Shown here piece by piece: positions 49,401-61,709 of a stretch of 64,000 bases of DNA. The stretch covers positions 4,898,001 through 4,962,000 of the forward strand of contig NC_060258.1 of assembly GCF_921293095.1 (NCBI RefSeq). Reading direction: 5' to 3'. The stretch is from Ischnura elegans. Taxonomy: Eukaryota > Arthropoda > Insecta > Odonata > Coenagrionidae. Under the pieces are notes generated by a model that saw only the letters and a list, made by a program, of their open reading frames with translations, searched no databases and was not told the DNA's origin. Position 1 is the stretch's first letter. Each line of letters begins with the position of its first letter. A program made the position numbers and the translations under genes.

Positions 49401-49719
49401 GCTCCACGTGTTGGAGCGGATTTGCCGCCCGAGGGTTCTCGGAGGGTTTCCGCGCCTCTGACTCCTTGGAATGTCTCCGTCGTTCCTGGGGAGGGGGCAG
49501 CTTCGCCGCCAGGGTTTTCACTCCTCACAGAGCAATGCGTACTACCAGATTTCCCCGATCGTTTACAAAGGCTGCCGGGGGATAATGTGGCTGAATGTAC
49601 ACGCATGCTAGCCGTGATTGTGGCATTTTAGCTTATGACGATGTTTTGAAGGGGGTCCGGGGGATTTCCAGGGGTTTTTATGAGTATACTGGCAACGGTC
49701 GCAATCATCCAAATAAATT
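46488..49719 (+). repeat. Macrosatellite unit U8 (3232 bp)
   Basis: AT part 46488-48081, GC array 48082-49524, tail to 49719. From about 47900 on it is nearly identical to 10600 onward (offset about 37296), while the earlier AT part is a more diverged subtype. One difference: 48975-49010 reads ATTTACCCGTGTTCCCCCGA where U5 has ATTTAGCCGTGTTCCCAACGA. Confidence 0.92.
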
Positions 49720-52700
49720 CCTTAGCGATGAGTCATAGGAGAAGGGAATTACTGCTAAAATATGCGAAAACACCGAAGAACATGCTATTCACAGAAAAAA
49801 ATAATTTTTTCCCTAGTCTTCTTGGAAGCCACGTGATATATCGAGGGGTTTTCCTGCATAAAAGGTCTTTGTCTACTTACAGTAAAAATACCAGCGATGT
49901 AACTGTAGGGGAACAATGAATTTTCCCGTATTACTCACATTTAGATTACCAATTCTGTGTTTTCCAAATAGCGGTGCATAGGCGCTGTAATAAGGCATAA
50001 CTAATGTGAATTTCGTAGCCGTACCTTATGGGGAAGTGGTTTAAAAAAATCGGTTTTAGGTGTCCTTGTCCTGGAACCCCTTTTATTACTCTACTATTTT
50101 GTTAAGAAATGTACATTTAAAAGTTTGAAGTTTTATTGCGGGTGTGTAATTGGGGCAGGATAATTGAACATGACGGGTAAATATAGCCGACACAATTCCC
50201 ATTCGGAATCAATAAAAACGATACAACTGGGATGAATGGTACACGAAATATACGACTTATTAAGTAATTTTTTTTTTTTTGGGGGGGTCACAGGGGGTTT
50301 TCGGGGGTCCTAAAGTGCTTGTTCTGTAAAACGCGGCATCGTTAACCTTGGATAAAAATTTCAGCTCTGCAGCTGTAGTGTAAGCATGCTTTTTCGACGG
50401 TGTCACCCGTTAAAATTAAATATTCTGCGTTCTCCTGGTAGCGGCGCGTACGAGCACGAGAAAGACGTCAATCACCTGAATTTGGTGTCCGTACCACGTC
50501 GGGAAGTGGTAAAAAAAAATTCGGAAAAATTTAAAATCGTGTGTTGAGGGAATGCAAACTTCACGGCGGATGTGTTGTAAGTTACCAAACGTTGTAGGAG
50601 TCGCAATTTCAATGGAAATACATAATCGTTAATAACTCGAAATTCTTTCGTCTTTTGGATACATGAAGATAGCCGAAAAATTGAATAAAAAATCTAGTAT
50701 CTTGCATTTAAGTGAAATTGTCCTACGATTAATGCAAATTGGTGAAAAAAATTCCGAAATTCGGCCCATAAGAAAAGCATTGGAAATTTTAAATTGTTAA
50801 AAGAAATACTTTTAATCAAAATATTGCAAAGACGACCACATCAAAAAATCAACCAAAAAATCTAGTACCTCATACGTTAAGGACTTATTCCTACAACGAT
50901 TATAAGTTGGTTTTAAAAAAATTCAAAGAAAGGCCCATAAGAATAGCATTGGAAATTTAAAAAAATTATAAAAAATACTTTCAATCAAAATACGGCTAAA
51001 TGGTTCACATCAAAAATCGGCCAAAAAATCTAGTTTCCGTCAGTGAAATTTCACGTTCCAGTGACGTTTGCAAGTAGGCGAAGAATGGAAAAAGTTTTAG
51101 TCCCATAAGGCTCCAATGTTAATTCGGATCGATATATCTCGAAAACCGATCGACTTTTTCGAGTTTTCGGATTTTTCCCGCCGATGAATATTTTTTCTCC
51201 ACGACCTGTAAAAATTTCGTCTTCCCAGCACGTCCGGAAGCGGTCGGGAATTTGTATACGTGAATGAGTCAGTGAGCTATCTGTCACACATCGGGTTGTA
51301 TATATTATAGACTCGCCGCGCTGCGCGCGCTCGTTAGGGGGCTACGCCCCCTAAAACCCCCCCGCATCCGGCTTCGCCGGCTGCCCCCACTGGACGGCTT
51401 CGCCGTCCCACCCGCGGCGTCTCGGAACGGCTTTGCCGTTCCTCGTCAGGGGTCGGCTTTGCCGCCCAGATATCGAGGTAGCCCTGTGACGGAGACCCGC
51501 TTGTTCCTCGGAACGGCTTCGCCGTTCACCGTGGGAGGGCGGCTTCGCCGCACATGGGTTACCCGAGTCCCCCCGAGGCGTCCACTCCTGGTAACGGCAT
51601 CGCCCTTCCTCTTGATGGGGCGGCTTCGCCGCCCAAGGTTTTCCTATGTCCCCCCGAGCCATCGACTTCTCGGAACGGCTTCGCCGTTCCTCGCCCGTGG
51701 TCGCCTTCGCCGCCCAAGGTTTACCTGTGCCCCCCCGAGCCGTCGCCTCCACCGGACGGCTTCGCCGTCCCACCCGCGGCGTCTCGGAACGGCTTCGCCG
51801 TTCCTCGTCAGGGGTCGGCTTCGCCGCCCAGATATCGAGGTAGCCCTGTGACGGAGACCCTCTTGTACCTCGGAACGGCTTCGCCGGTCATCGTGGGAGG
51901 GCGGCTTCGCCGCCCAAGTGTTACCCGAGTCCCCCCGAGGCTCGACTCCTGGTAACGGCATCGCTCTTCCTCGTGATGGGGCGCCTTCGCCGCCCAAGGT
52001 TTGCCTGGGTCCCCCCGAGCCATCGACTTCTCGGAACGGCTTCGCCGTTCCTTGCCCGTGGACGGCTTCGCCGCCCAAGGTTTACCTGTGTCCCCCCGAG
52101 CCGTCGCCTCCTCGGAACGGCTTCGCCGTTCCTCGCCTGTGGGCGGCTTCGCCGCCCGAGGGTTATCGGCGACCCGAATCCGGCTTCGCCGGCTGCCCCC
52201 ACCGGACGGCTTCGCCGTCCCACCCCCGACGTCTCGGAACGGCTTTGCCGTTTTTCGTCAGGGGTCGGCTTCGCCGCCCAGATATCGAGGTAGCCCTGTG
52301 ACGGAGACCCGCTAGTTCCTGGGAACGGCTTCGCCGTTCCTCGTGGGAGGGCGGCTTCGCCGCACAAGTGTTACCCGAGTCCCCCCGAGGCGTCGGCTCC
52401 TGGGAACGGCATCGCCCTTCGTCGTGATGGGGCGGCTTCGCCGCCCAAGGTTTACCTGGGTCCCTCCGCGCCGTCGACTTCTCGGAACGGCTTAGCCGTT
52501 CCTCGCCCGTGGTCGGCTTCGCCGCCCAAGGTTTACCTGTGTACCCCCGGGCCATCGACTCCTCGGAACGGCTTCGCCGTTCCTCGCCCGTGGGCGGCTT
52601 CGCCGCCCAGGGGGTATCGTCGCCCTCCCCCCTCGTAAGACACACGTTCGGGTGCTCCGCGTGTCGGGGCGGATTCGCCGCCCGAGGGTTCTCGGAGTTT

Positions 52701-52976
52701 TTCCTCGCCTCTGACTCCTCGGAGTGCGTCCGACGTTCCTGGAGCTGGGGGAGCTTCGCCGCCCGGGTTTTCACTCCTTACCAAGCAGTGAGAACTACCG
52801 GCTATCCCCTATCGTTTACGAAGGCTGCCGGGGGATAATATTGGAGGATGTAGACGCATGCTAGCCGTGATTGTGGCATCTTTTTAATTTAAAACGATGT
52901 TTTTAAGGTGGTCCTGGGAGTTTCCAGGGTTTTTTTGTGAGTGTACTGACTACGGTCACAAGCATCCTAAGAAATT
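49720..52976 (+). repeat. Macrosatellite unit U9 (3257 bp, longest)
   Basis: The AT part 49720-51311 is almost identical to U6 (12425-14016). The GC array 51312-52778, the longest seen, has its first 0.7 kb nearly identical to 63306-64000 and its last part like U1. This is a clear mosaic. Confidence 0.92.
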
Positions 52977-55900
52977 ACTTAGCGATGAGTCATAGGAGAA
53001 GGGAATTACTGCTAAAATATGCTAAAACACCAAAGAACATGCTATTTACAGAAAAAAAATAATTTTTTCCCTGGTCTTCTAGGAGGGCACGTGAAATTTA
53101 GAGGGTTTTTCTTGCATAAAAGGTTTTTGTCTACCTACAATAAAAATTCCAGCGATCTAGCTGTAGGGGAACAATGAATTTTCCCGTATTATTAATATTT
53201 AGATTTCCAATTCTGTGTTCTCCACATAGCGGTGCATAGGCGCTTTAATAAGGCATAACTCCTGTGAATTTCGTAGCCGTACCTTATGGGGAAGTGGTTT
53301 AAAAAATTCGCCTTTAGGTGTCCATGTCCATGAGCCCCTTTTATTACTCTACTATTTTGTTAAGAAATGTACATTTAAAAATTTGAAGTTTTATTGCGGG
53401 TGAGTAATTGGGGCAGGATAATTGAACATGACGCGTAAATATAGCCGACACAATTCCCATTCGGAATCAATAAAAACGATACACCTGGGATGAATGGTAC
53501 ACGAAATATACGACTTATTAGGTAATTTTTATTTTTTTGGGGGGTTCACAGGGGGTTTTCGGGGGACCTAAAGTGCTTGTTCTGTATAACGCGGCATCCT
53601 TTACCTTGGATAAAAATTTCGGCTCTGTAGCTGTAGTGTAAGCATGCTTTTTCGACGGTGTCATCCGTTTAAATTAAGTATTCTGCGTTCTCCGGGTAGC
53701 GGCACGTAGGAGCAACAAAAAGACGTCACTCACGTTAATTTCGTGGCCGTATGTCGTCGGGAAGTGGCAGAAAAAAATTCCGAAAAATTTAAAATCGTGT
53801 GTTGAGGGAATGCAAACTTCACGGCGGATGTATTGTAAGTTACCAAACGTTGTAGGAGTCGCAATTTCAATGGAAATACATAATCGTTAATAACTCGAAA
53901 TTTGTTCGTCTTAAGGATACATGAAGATAGCCGAAAAATTGAATAAAAAATCTAGTATCTTGCATTTAAGTGAATTTGTCCTACGATTATTGCAAATTGG
54001 TGAAAAAAATTCCGAAATTCGGCCCATAAGAAAAGCATTGGAAATTTTAAATTGTTAAAAAAAATACTTTTAAACAAAAAATTGCAAAGGCAACCACACC
54101 AAAAAATCAACCAAAAAATCTAGTGTCTCATACGTTAGGGACTTATTCCTACAACGATTTTAAGTTGGTTTTTAAAAAATCCAAAGATAGGCCCATAAGA
54201 AAAGCATTGGAAATTTAAAAAAATTATAAAAAATACTTTCAATCAAAATATGGCAAAATGTTTCGCATCAAAAAATTTACCAAAAAATCTAGTTTCCGTC
54301 AGTGAAATTTCATGTTCCGGTGACATTTTTAAGTAGGCAAATAATGGAATATGTTTTAGTCCCATAAGGCTCCAATGTTAATTCGGATCGATATATCTCG
54401 AAAACCGATCGACTTTTTCGAGATTTCGGACTTTTCCCCCCGATGAATATTTTTTCTCCACTACCTGTAAAAATTTCGTCTTCCCAGCACGTCCGGAAGT
54501 GGTCGGGAATTTGTATACGTGAATCAGTGAGTGTGCTATCTGTCACACATCGGGTTGTATAATATATAGACTCGCCGCGCTGCGCGCGCTCGTTAGGGGG
54601 CTACGCCCCCTAAAACCCCCCGCATCCGGCTTCGCCGGCTGCCCCCGCCGGACGGCTTCGCCGTCCACCCCGCGACTGCTCGGAACGGCTTCGCCGTTCC
54701 TCGCCAAGGGGTCGTCTTCGCCGCCCATATATTTAGGCAACCCTCCGACAGACAGCAGCTGGTTCCTCGGAACGGCTTCGCCGTTCATCGTGTGAGGGCG
54801 GCTTCGCCGCACAAATGTTACCCGAGTCCCACCTAGGCGTGGAGTCCTGGGAACGGCATCGCCCTTCCTCGTGCCGGGGCGGCTTCGCCACCCAAGGTTT
54901 ACCGGTGTTCCCCCGAGACTGCGACTCCTCGGAACGGCTTCGCCGTTCCTCGTCTGTGGGCGGCTTCGCCGCCCAAGGGCCCGCACCTCGGAACGGCTTC
55001 GCCGTTCATCGTGTTAGGGCGGCTTCGCCGCCCAAGGGTTACCCGAGTCCCCCAGAGGCGTGGACTCCTGGGAACGGCATCGCCCTTCCTCGTGGCTTCG
55101 CCGCCCAAGGTTTACCGGTGTTCCCCCGCGCCTTCGACAACTCGGAACGGCTGCGCCGTTCCTCGCCTGTGGGCGGCTTCACCGCCCAAGGGTTATCTCG
55201 TCGCAATGGGGCGGCTTCGCCTCCCAAGGTTTACCTATTTCCCCGAGCCGTCGCCTCCTCGGAACGGCTGCGCCGTTCCTCGCGTGGGGGCGGCTTCGCC
55301 GCCCCAGGGTTATCGGCGCCCTCCCTCCTAAGCTTCCTCGAAATGGGGCGGGTTCGCCGCCCAGGGTTTACCCGTGTTCCCCCGAGGCGTCGAATCCTGG
55401 GAACGGCGTTGCCATTCCACGTGATAGGGCGGCTTCGCCGCCCAAGGTTTACTGTATTCCCCCGAGCCGTCGACTCCTCGGAACGGCTTCGCCGTTCCTC
55501 GTCTGTGGGCGGCTTCGCCGCCCAAGGGTTATCGGCGCCCTCCCCCCGTAAGCTTCCTGGTGATGGGGCGCCTTCGCCGCCCAAGGTTTACCCGTGTCTC
55601 CCTGAGGCGTCGACTCCTGGGAACGGCATCGCCCATCCGCGTGATGGGGCGGCTTCGCCGCCCAAGGTTTACTGTGTCCCCCCGAACCGTCGACTCCTCG
55701 GAACGCATTCGCCGTTCCTCGTCTTTGGGCGGCTTCGCCGCCCAAAGGTTATCGGCGCCCTCCCCCCTCGTAAGACACCCATTCGGCTGCTCCACGTGTT
55801 GGAGCGGATTTGCCGCCCGAGGGTTCTCGGAGGTTTTCCGCGCCTCTGACTCCTTGGAATGTCTCCGTCGTTCCTGGGGCGGGGGCAGCTTCGCCGCCAG

Positions 55901-56107
55901 GGTTTTCACTCCTCACAGAGCAATGCGTACTACCAGCTAACCCCCATCGTTTACAAAGGCTACCGGGGGATAATGAGGCAGAATGTAGACGCATGCTAGC
56001 CGTGATTGTGGCATTTTAGCTAATGACGATGTTTCGAAGGCGGTCCGGGGGATTACCAGGGTTTTTTATGAGTGTACTGACAACGGTCACAATCATCCAA
56101 ATGAATT
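52977..56107 (+). repeat. Macrosatellite unit U10 (3131 bp)
   Basis: AT part 52977-54570 (U4 subtype). GC array 54571-55913 is related to the U5/U8 type but less decayed. Its plus strand stays open for 344 codons (54815-55849), which I regard as compositional. Confidence 0.92.
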
Positions 56108-58909
56108 CCTTAGCGATGAGTCATAGGAGAAGGGAAATACTGCTAAAATATGCGAAAACACCGAAGAACATGCTATTAACAGAAGAAGAAGAATTTTTTC
56201 CCCGGTCTTATAGGAAGCCACGTGAAATTTCGAGGGGTTTTCTTGCATAAAAGGTCTTTGTCTACCTACAGTAAAAATTCCAGCGATCTAACTGTAAGGG
56301 AACAATGAATTTTCCCGTATTACTCACATTTAGATTACCAATTCTGTGATCTCCACATAGCGGTGCATAGGCGCTGTAATAAGGCATAACTAATGTGAAT
56401 TTCGTAGCCGTACCTTATGGGGAAGTGGTTAAAAAAAATCGGTTTTAGGTGTCCTTGTCCTGGAAGCCCTTTTATTACTCTACTATTTTGTTAAGAAATG
56501 TACATTTAAAAATTTGAAGTTTTATTGCGGGTGTGTAATTGCGGCAGGATAATTGAACATGACGCGTAAATATAGCCGACACTATTCCCATTCGGAATCA
56601 ATAAAAACGATACAACTGGGATGAATGGTACACGAAATATACGACTTATTATGTAATTTTTATTTTTTTGGGGGGGTCACAGGGGGTTTTCGGGGGACCT
56701 AAAGTGCTTGTTCTGTATAACGCGGCATCGTTTACCTTGGATAAACATTTCGGCTCTGTAGCTGTAGTGTAAGCATGCTTTTTCGACGGTTTCACCCGTT
56801 AAAATTAAATATTCTGCGTTCTCCTGGTAGCGGCGCGTAGGGGCACGAGAAAGACGTCAATCACCTGAATTTGGTGTCCGTACCACGTCGGGAAGTGGTA
56901 AAAAAAAATTCGGAAAAATTTAAAATCGTGTGTTGAGGGAATGCAAACTTCACGGCGGATGTGTTGTAAGTTACCAAACGTTGTAGGAGTCGCAATTTCA
57001 ATGGAAATACATAATCGTTAATAACTCGAAATTCTTTCGTCCTTTGGATACATGAAGATAGCCGAAAAATTGAATAAAAAATCTAGTATCTTGCATTAAA
57101 GTGAATTTGCCCTACGATTATTGCAAATTGGTGAAAAAAATTCCGAAATTCGGCCCATAAGAAAAGCATTGAAAATTTGAAAAAGTTAAAAAAAATACTT
57201 TAAATCAAAGTTTTGCAAATGCGACCACACCAAAAAATCAACCGAAAAATCTTGTATCTCATACGTTAAGGACTTATTCCTACAACGATTAAAGGTTGGT
57301 TTTTAAAAAATCCAAAGATAGGCCCATAAGAAAAGCATTGGAAATTTAAAAAAATTATAAAAAATACTTATAAACAAAATATGGGAAAATGTTTCACATC
57401 AAAAAATCGGCCAAAAAATCTAGTTTCCGTCAGTGACATTTCATGTTCCCGTGACATTTTTAAGTAGGCAAAAAATGGAATATGTTTTAGTCCCATAAGG
57501 CTCCAATGTTAATTCGGATCGATATATCTCGAAAACCGATCGACTTTTTCGAGTTTTCCGATTTTTCCCGCCGATGAATATTTTTTCTCCACGACCCGTA
57601 AAACTTTCGTCTTCCCAGCACGTCCGGAAGCGGTCGGGAATTTGTATACGTGAATGAGTCAGTGAGCTATCTGTCACACATCGGGTTGTATATATTATAG
57701 ACTCGCCGCGCTGCGCGCGCTCGTTAGGGGGCTACGCCCCCTAAAACCCCCCCGCATCCGGCTTCGCCGGCTGCCCCCACCGGACGGCTTCGCCGTCCCA
57801 CCCGTGGCGTCTCGGAACGGCTTCGCCGTTCCTCGTCAGGGGTCGGCTTCGCCGCCCAGATATCGACGTAGCCCTGTGACGGAGACCCGCTTGTTCCTCG
57901 GAACGGCTTCGCCGTTCATCGTGGGAGGGCGGCTTCGCCGCCCAAGGGTTACCCGAGTCCCCCCGAGGCGTCGACTCCTGGTAACGGCATCGCCCTTCTT
58001 CGTGATGGGGCGGCTTCGCCGCCCGAGGTTTACTGTGTCCCCCCGAGCCGTCGACTCCTCGGAACGGCTTCGCCGTTCCTCGTATGTGGGCGGCTTCGCC
58101 GCCCAAGGGTTATCCGAGTCCCCCCGAGGCGTCCACTCCTGGGAACGGCACCGCCCTTCCTTGTGGTGGGGCGGCTTCGCCGCCCGAGGTTTACTGTGTC
58201 CCCCCGAGCCGTCGACTCCTCGGAACGGCTTCGCCGTTCCTCGTGTATGGGCGGCTTCGCCGCCCAAGGGTAATTGGCGCCCTCCCCCCTTAAGCCTCGT
58301 CGTGATGGGGCGGCTTCGCCGCCCAAGGTTAACATGTGTCCCCCCGAGCCATCGACTCCTCGGAACGGCGTCGCCGTTCCTCGCCTGTGGGCGGCTTCGC
58401 CGCCCAAGGGTAATCGGCGCCCTCCCCCCGTAAGCTTCCTCGTGATGGGGCGGCTTCGCCGCCCAAGGCTTACCAGTGTCCCCCCGAGACGTCGACTCCT
58501 CGGAACGGCTTCGCCGTTCCTCGACTGTGGGCGGCTTTGCCGCCCAAGGGGTATCGGCGCCCTCCCCCCTCGTAAGACACCCATTCGGCTGCTCCACGTG
58601 TTGGAGCGGAATTGCCGCCCGAGGGTTCTCGGAGGTTTTCCGCGCCTCTGACTCCTCGGAATGGCTCCGTCGTTCCTGGGGCGGGGGCAGCATCGCCGCA
58701 GAGGTTTTCACTCCTCACAGGGCAATGCGTACTACCAGCTATCCCCCATCGTTTACAAAGGCTACCGGGGGATAATGTGGCAGAATGTAGACGCATGCTA
58801 GCCGTGATTGTGGCATTTTAGTTTATGACGATGTTTTGAAGGTGGTCCGGGGGGTTTCCATATTTTTTTATGAGTGTAGTGACAACGGTCACAATCATCC
58901 AAAAATATT
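56108..58909 (+). repeat. Macrosatellite unit U11 (2802 bp)
   Basis: AT part 56108-57701, GC array 57702-58713, tail to 58909. From about 57330 on it is repeated without visible differences 2800 bp later. Confidence 0.92.
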
Positions 58910-61709
58910 CCTGAGCGATGAGTCATAGGAGAAGGGAATTACTGGTAAAATATGCGAAAACACCGAAGAACATACTATTTACAGAAAAAAAAAATTTGTT
59001 CCCCGGTCCTATAGGAAGCCACGTGAAATTTCGAGTGGTTTTCTTGCATAAAATGTCTTTGTCTACCTACAGTAAAAATTCCAGCGATCTAACAGTAGGG
59101 GAACAATGAATCCTCCCGTATTACTCACGTTTAGATTACCAATTCTGTGTTCTCCACATAGAGGTGCATAGGCGCTGTAATAAGGCATAACTAATGTGAA
59201 TTTCGTAGCCGTACCTTATGGAGAAGTGGTTAAAAAAAATCGGTTTTAGGTGTCGTTGTCCTGGAAGCCCTTTTATTACTCTACTATTTTGGTAAGAAAT
59301 GTACATTTAAAAATTTGAAGTTTTATTGCGGGTGTGTAATTGGGGCAGGATAATTGAACATGACGCGTAAATATAGCCGACACAATTCCCATTCGGAATC
59401 AATAAAATTGATACAACTGGGATGAATGGTACACGAAATATACGACTTATTAAGTAATTTTTATTTTTTTGGGGGGGTCACAGGGGGTTTTCGGGGGACC
59501 TTAAGTGCTTGTTCTGTATAACGCGGCATCGTTTACCTTGGATAAAAATTTCGGCTCTGTAGCTGTAGTGTAAGCATGCTTTATCGACGGTGTCACCCGT
59601 TAAAATTAAATATTCTGCGTTCTCCTGGTAGCGGCGCGTAGGGGCACGAGAAAGACGTCAATCACCTGAATTTGGTGTCCGTACCACGTCGGGAAATGGT
59701 AAAAAAAATTCGGAAAAATTTAAAATCGTGTGTTGAGGGATTGCAAACTTCACGGCTGATGTGTTGTAAGTTACCAAACGTTGTAGGAGTCGCAATTTCA
59801 ATGGAAATACATAATCGTTAATAACTCGAAATTCTTTCGTCCTTTGGATACATGAAGATAGCCAAAAAATTGAATAAAAAATCTAGTATCTTGCATTTAA
59901 GTGAATTTGTCCTACGATTATTGCAAATTGGTGAAAAAAATTCCGAAATTCGGCCCATAAGAAAAGCATTGGAAATTTTAAATTGTTAAAAAAAATACTT
60001 TTAAACAAAAAATTGCAAAGGCAACCACACCAAAAAATCAACCAAAAAATCTAGTGTCTCATACGTTAGGGACTTATTCCTACAACGATTTTAAGTTGGT
60101 TTTTAAAAAATCCAAAGATAGGCCCATAAGAAAAGCATTGGAAATTTAAAAAAATTATAAAAAATACTTATAAACAAAATATGGGAAAATGTTTCACATC
60201 AAAAAATCGGCCAAAAAATCTAGTTTCCGTCAGTGACATTTCATGTTCCCGTGACATTTTTAAGTAGGCAAAAAATGGAATATGTTTTAGTCCCATAAGG
60301 CTCCAATGTTAATTCGGATCGATATATCTCGAAAACCGATCGACTTTTTCGAGTTTTCCGATTTTTCCCGCCGATGAATATTTTTTCTCCACGACCCGTA
60401 AAACTTTCGTCTTCCCAGCACGTCCGGAAGCGGTCGGGAATTTGTATACGTGAATGAGTCAGTGAGCTATCTGTCACACATCGGGTTGTATATATTATAG
60501 ACTCGCCGCGCTGCGCGCGCTCGTTAGGGGGCTACGCCCCCTAAAACCCCCCCGCATCCGGCTTCGCCGGCTGCCCCCACCGGACGGCTTCGCCGTCCCA
60601 CCCGTGGCGTCTCGGAACGGCTTCGCCGTTCCTCGTCAGGGGTCGGCTTCGCCGCCCAGATATCGACGTAGCCCTGTGACGGAGACCCGCTTGTTCCTCG
60701 GAACGGCTTCGCCGTTCATCGTGGGAGGGCGGCTTCGCCGCCCAAGGGTTACCCGAGTCCCCCCGAGGCGTCGACTCCTGGTAACGGCATCGCCCTTCTT
60801 CGTGATGGGGCGGCTTCGCCGCCCGAGGTTTACTGTGTCCCCCCGAGCCGTCGACTCCTCGGAACGGCTTCGCCGTTCCTCGTATGTGGGCGGCTTCGCC
60901 GCCCAAGGGTTATCCGAGTCCCCCCGAGGCGTCCACTCCTGGGAACGGCACCGCCCTTCCTTGTGGTGGGGCGGCTTCGCCGCCCGAGGTTTACTGTGTC
61001 CCCCCGAGCCGTCGACTCCTCGGAACGGCTTCGCCGTTCCTCGTGTATGGGCGGCTTCGCCGCCCAAGGGTAATTGGCGCCCTCCCCCCTTAAGCCTCGT
61101 CGTGATGGGGCGGCTTCGCCGCCCAAGGTTAACATGTGTCCCCCCGAGCCATCGACTCCTCGGAACGGCGTCGCCGTTCCTCGCCTGTGGGCGGCTTCGC
61201 CGCCCAAGGGTAATCGGCGCCCTCCCCCCGTAAGCTTCCTCGTGATGGGGCGGCTTCGCCGCCCAAGGCTTACCAGTGTCCCCCCGAGACGTCGACTCCT
61301 CGGAACGGCTTCGCCGTTCCTCGACTGTGGGCGGCTTTGCCGCCCAAGGGGTATCGGCGCCCTCCCCCCTCGTAAGACACCCATTCGGCTGCTCCACGTG
61401 TTGGAGCGGAATTGCCGCCCGAGGGTTCTCGGAGGTTTTCCGCGCCTCTGACTCCTCGGAATGGCTCCGTCGTTCCTGGGGCGGGGGCAGCATCGCCGCA
61501 GAGGTTTTCACTCCTCACAGGGCAATGCGTACTACCAGCTATCCCCCATCGTTTACAAAGGCTACCGGGGGATAATGTGGCAGAATGTAGACGCATGCTA
61601 GCCGTGATTGTGGCATTTTAGTTTATGACGATGTTTTGAAGGTGGTCCGGGGGGTTTCCATATTTTTTTATGAGTGTAGTGACAACGGTCACAATCATCC
61701 AAAAATATT
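58910..61709 (+). repeat. Macrosatellite unit U12 (2800 bp)
   Basis: AT part 58910-60501, GC array 60502-61513. The block about 60130-62768 appears identical to 57330-59968, so U11/U12 record a very recent tandem duplication. The anchor has the variant CTGAGCGATG shared with 61710. Confidence 0.93.

Noticed and set aside
54815-55849. 344-codon plus-strand frame in the GC array, and many similar frames on both strands of all arrays
   Set aside because: The minisatellite lacks stop codons by composition, frames overlap on both strands with the same repeated peptides, and length follows array length. No domain is visible.
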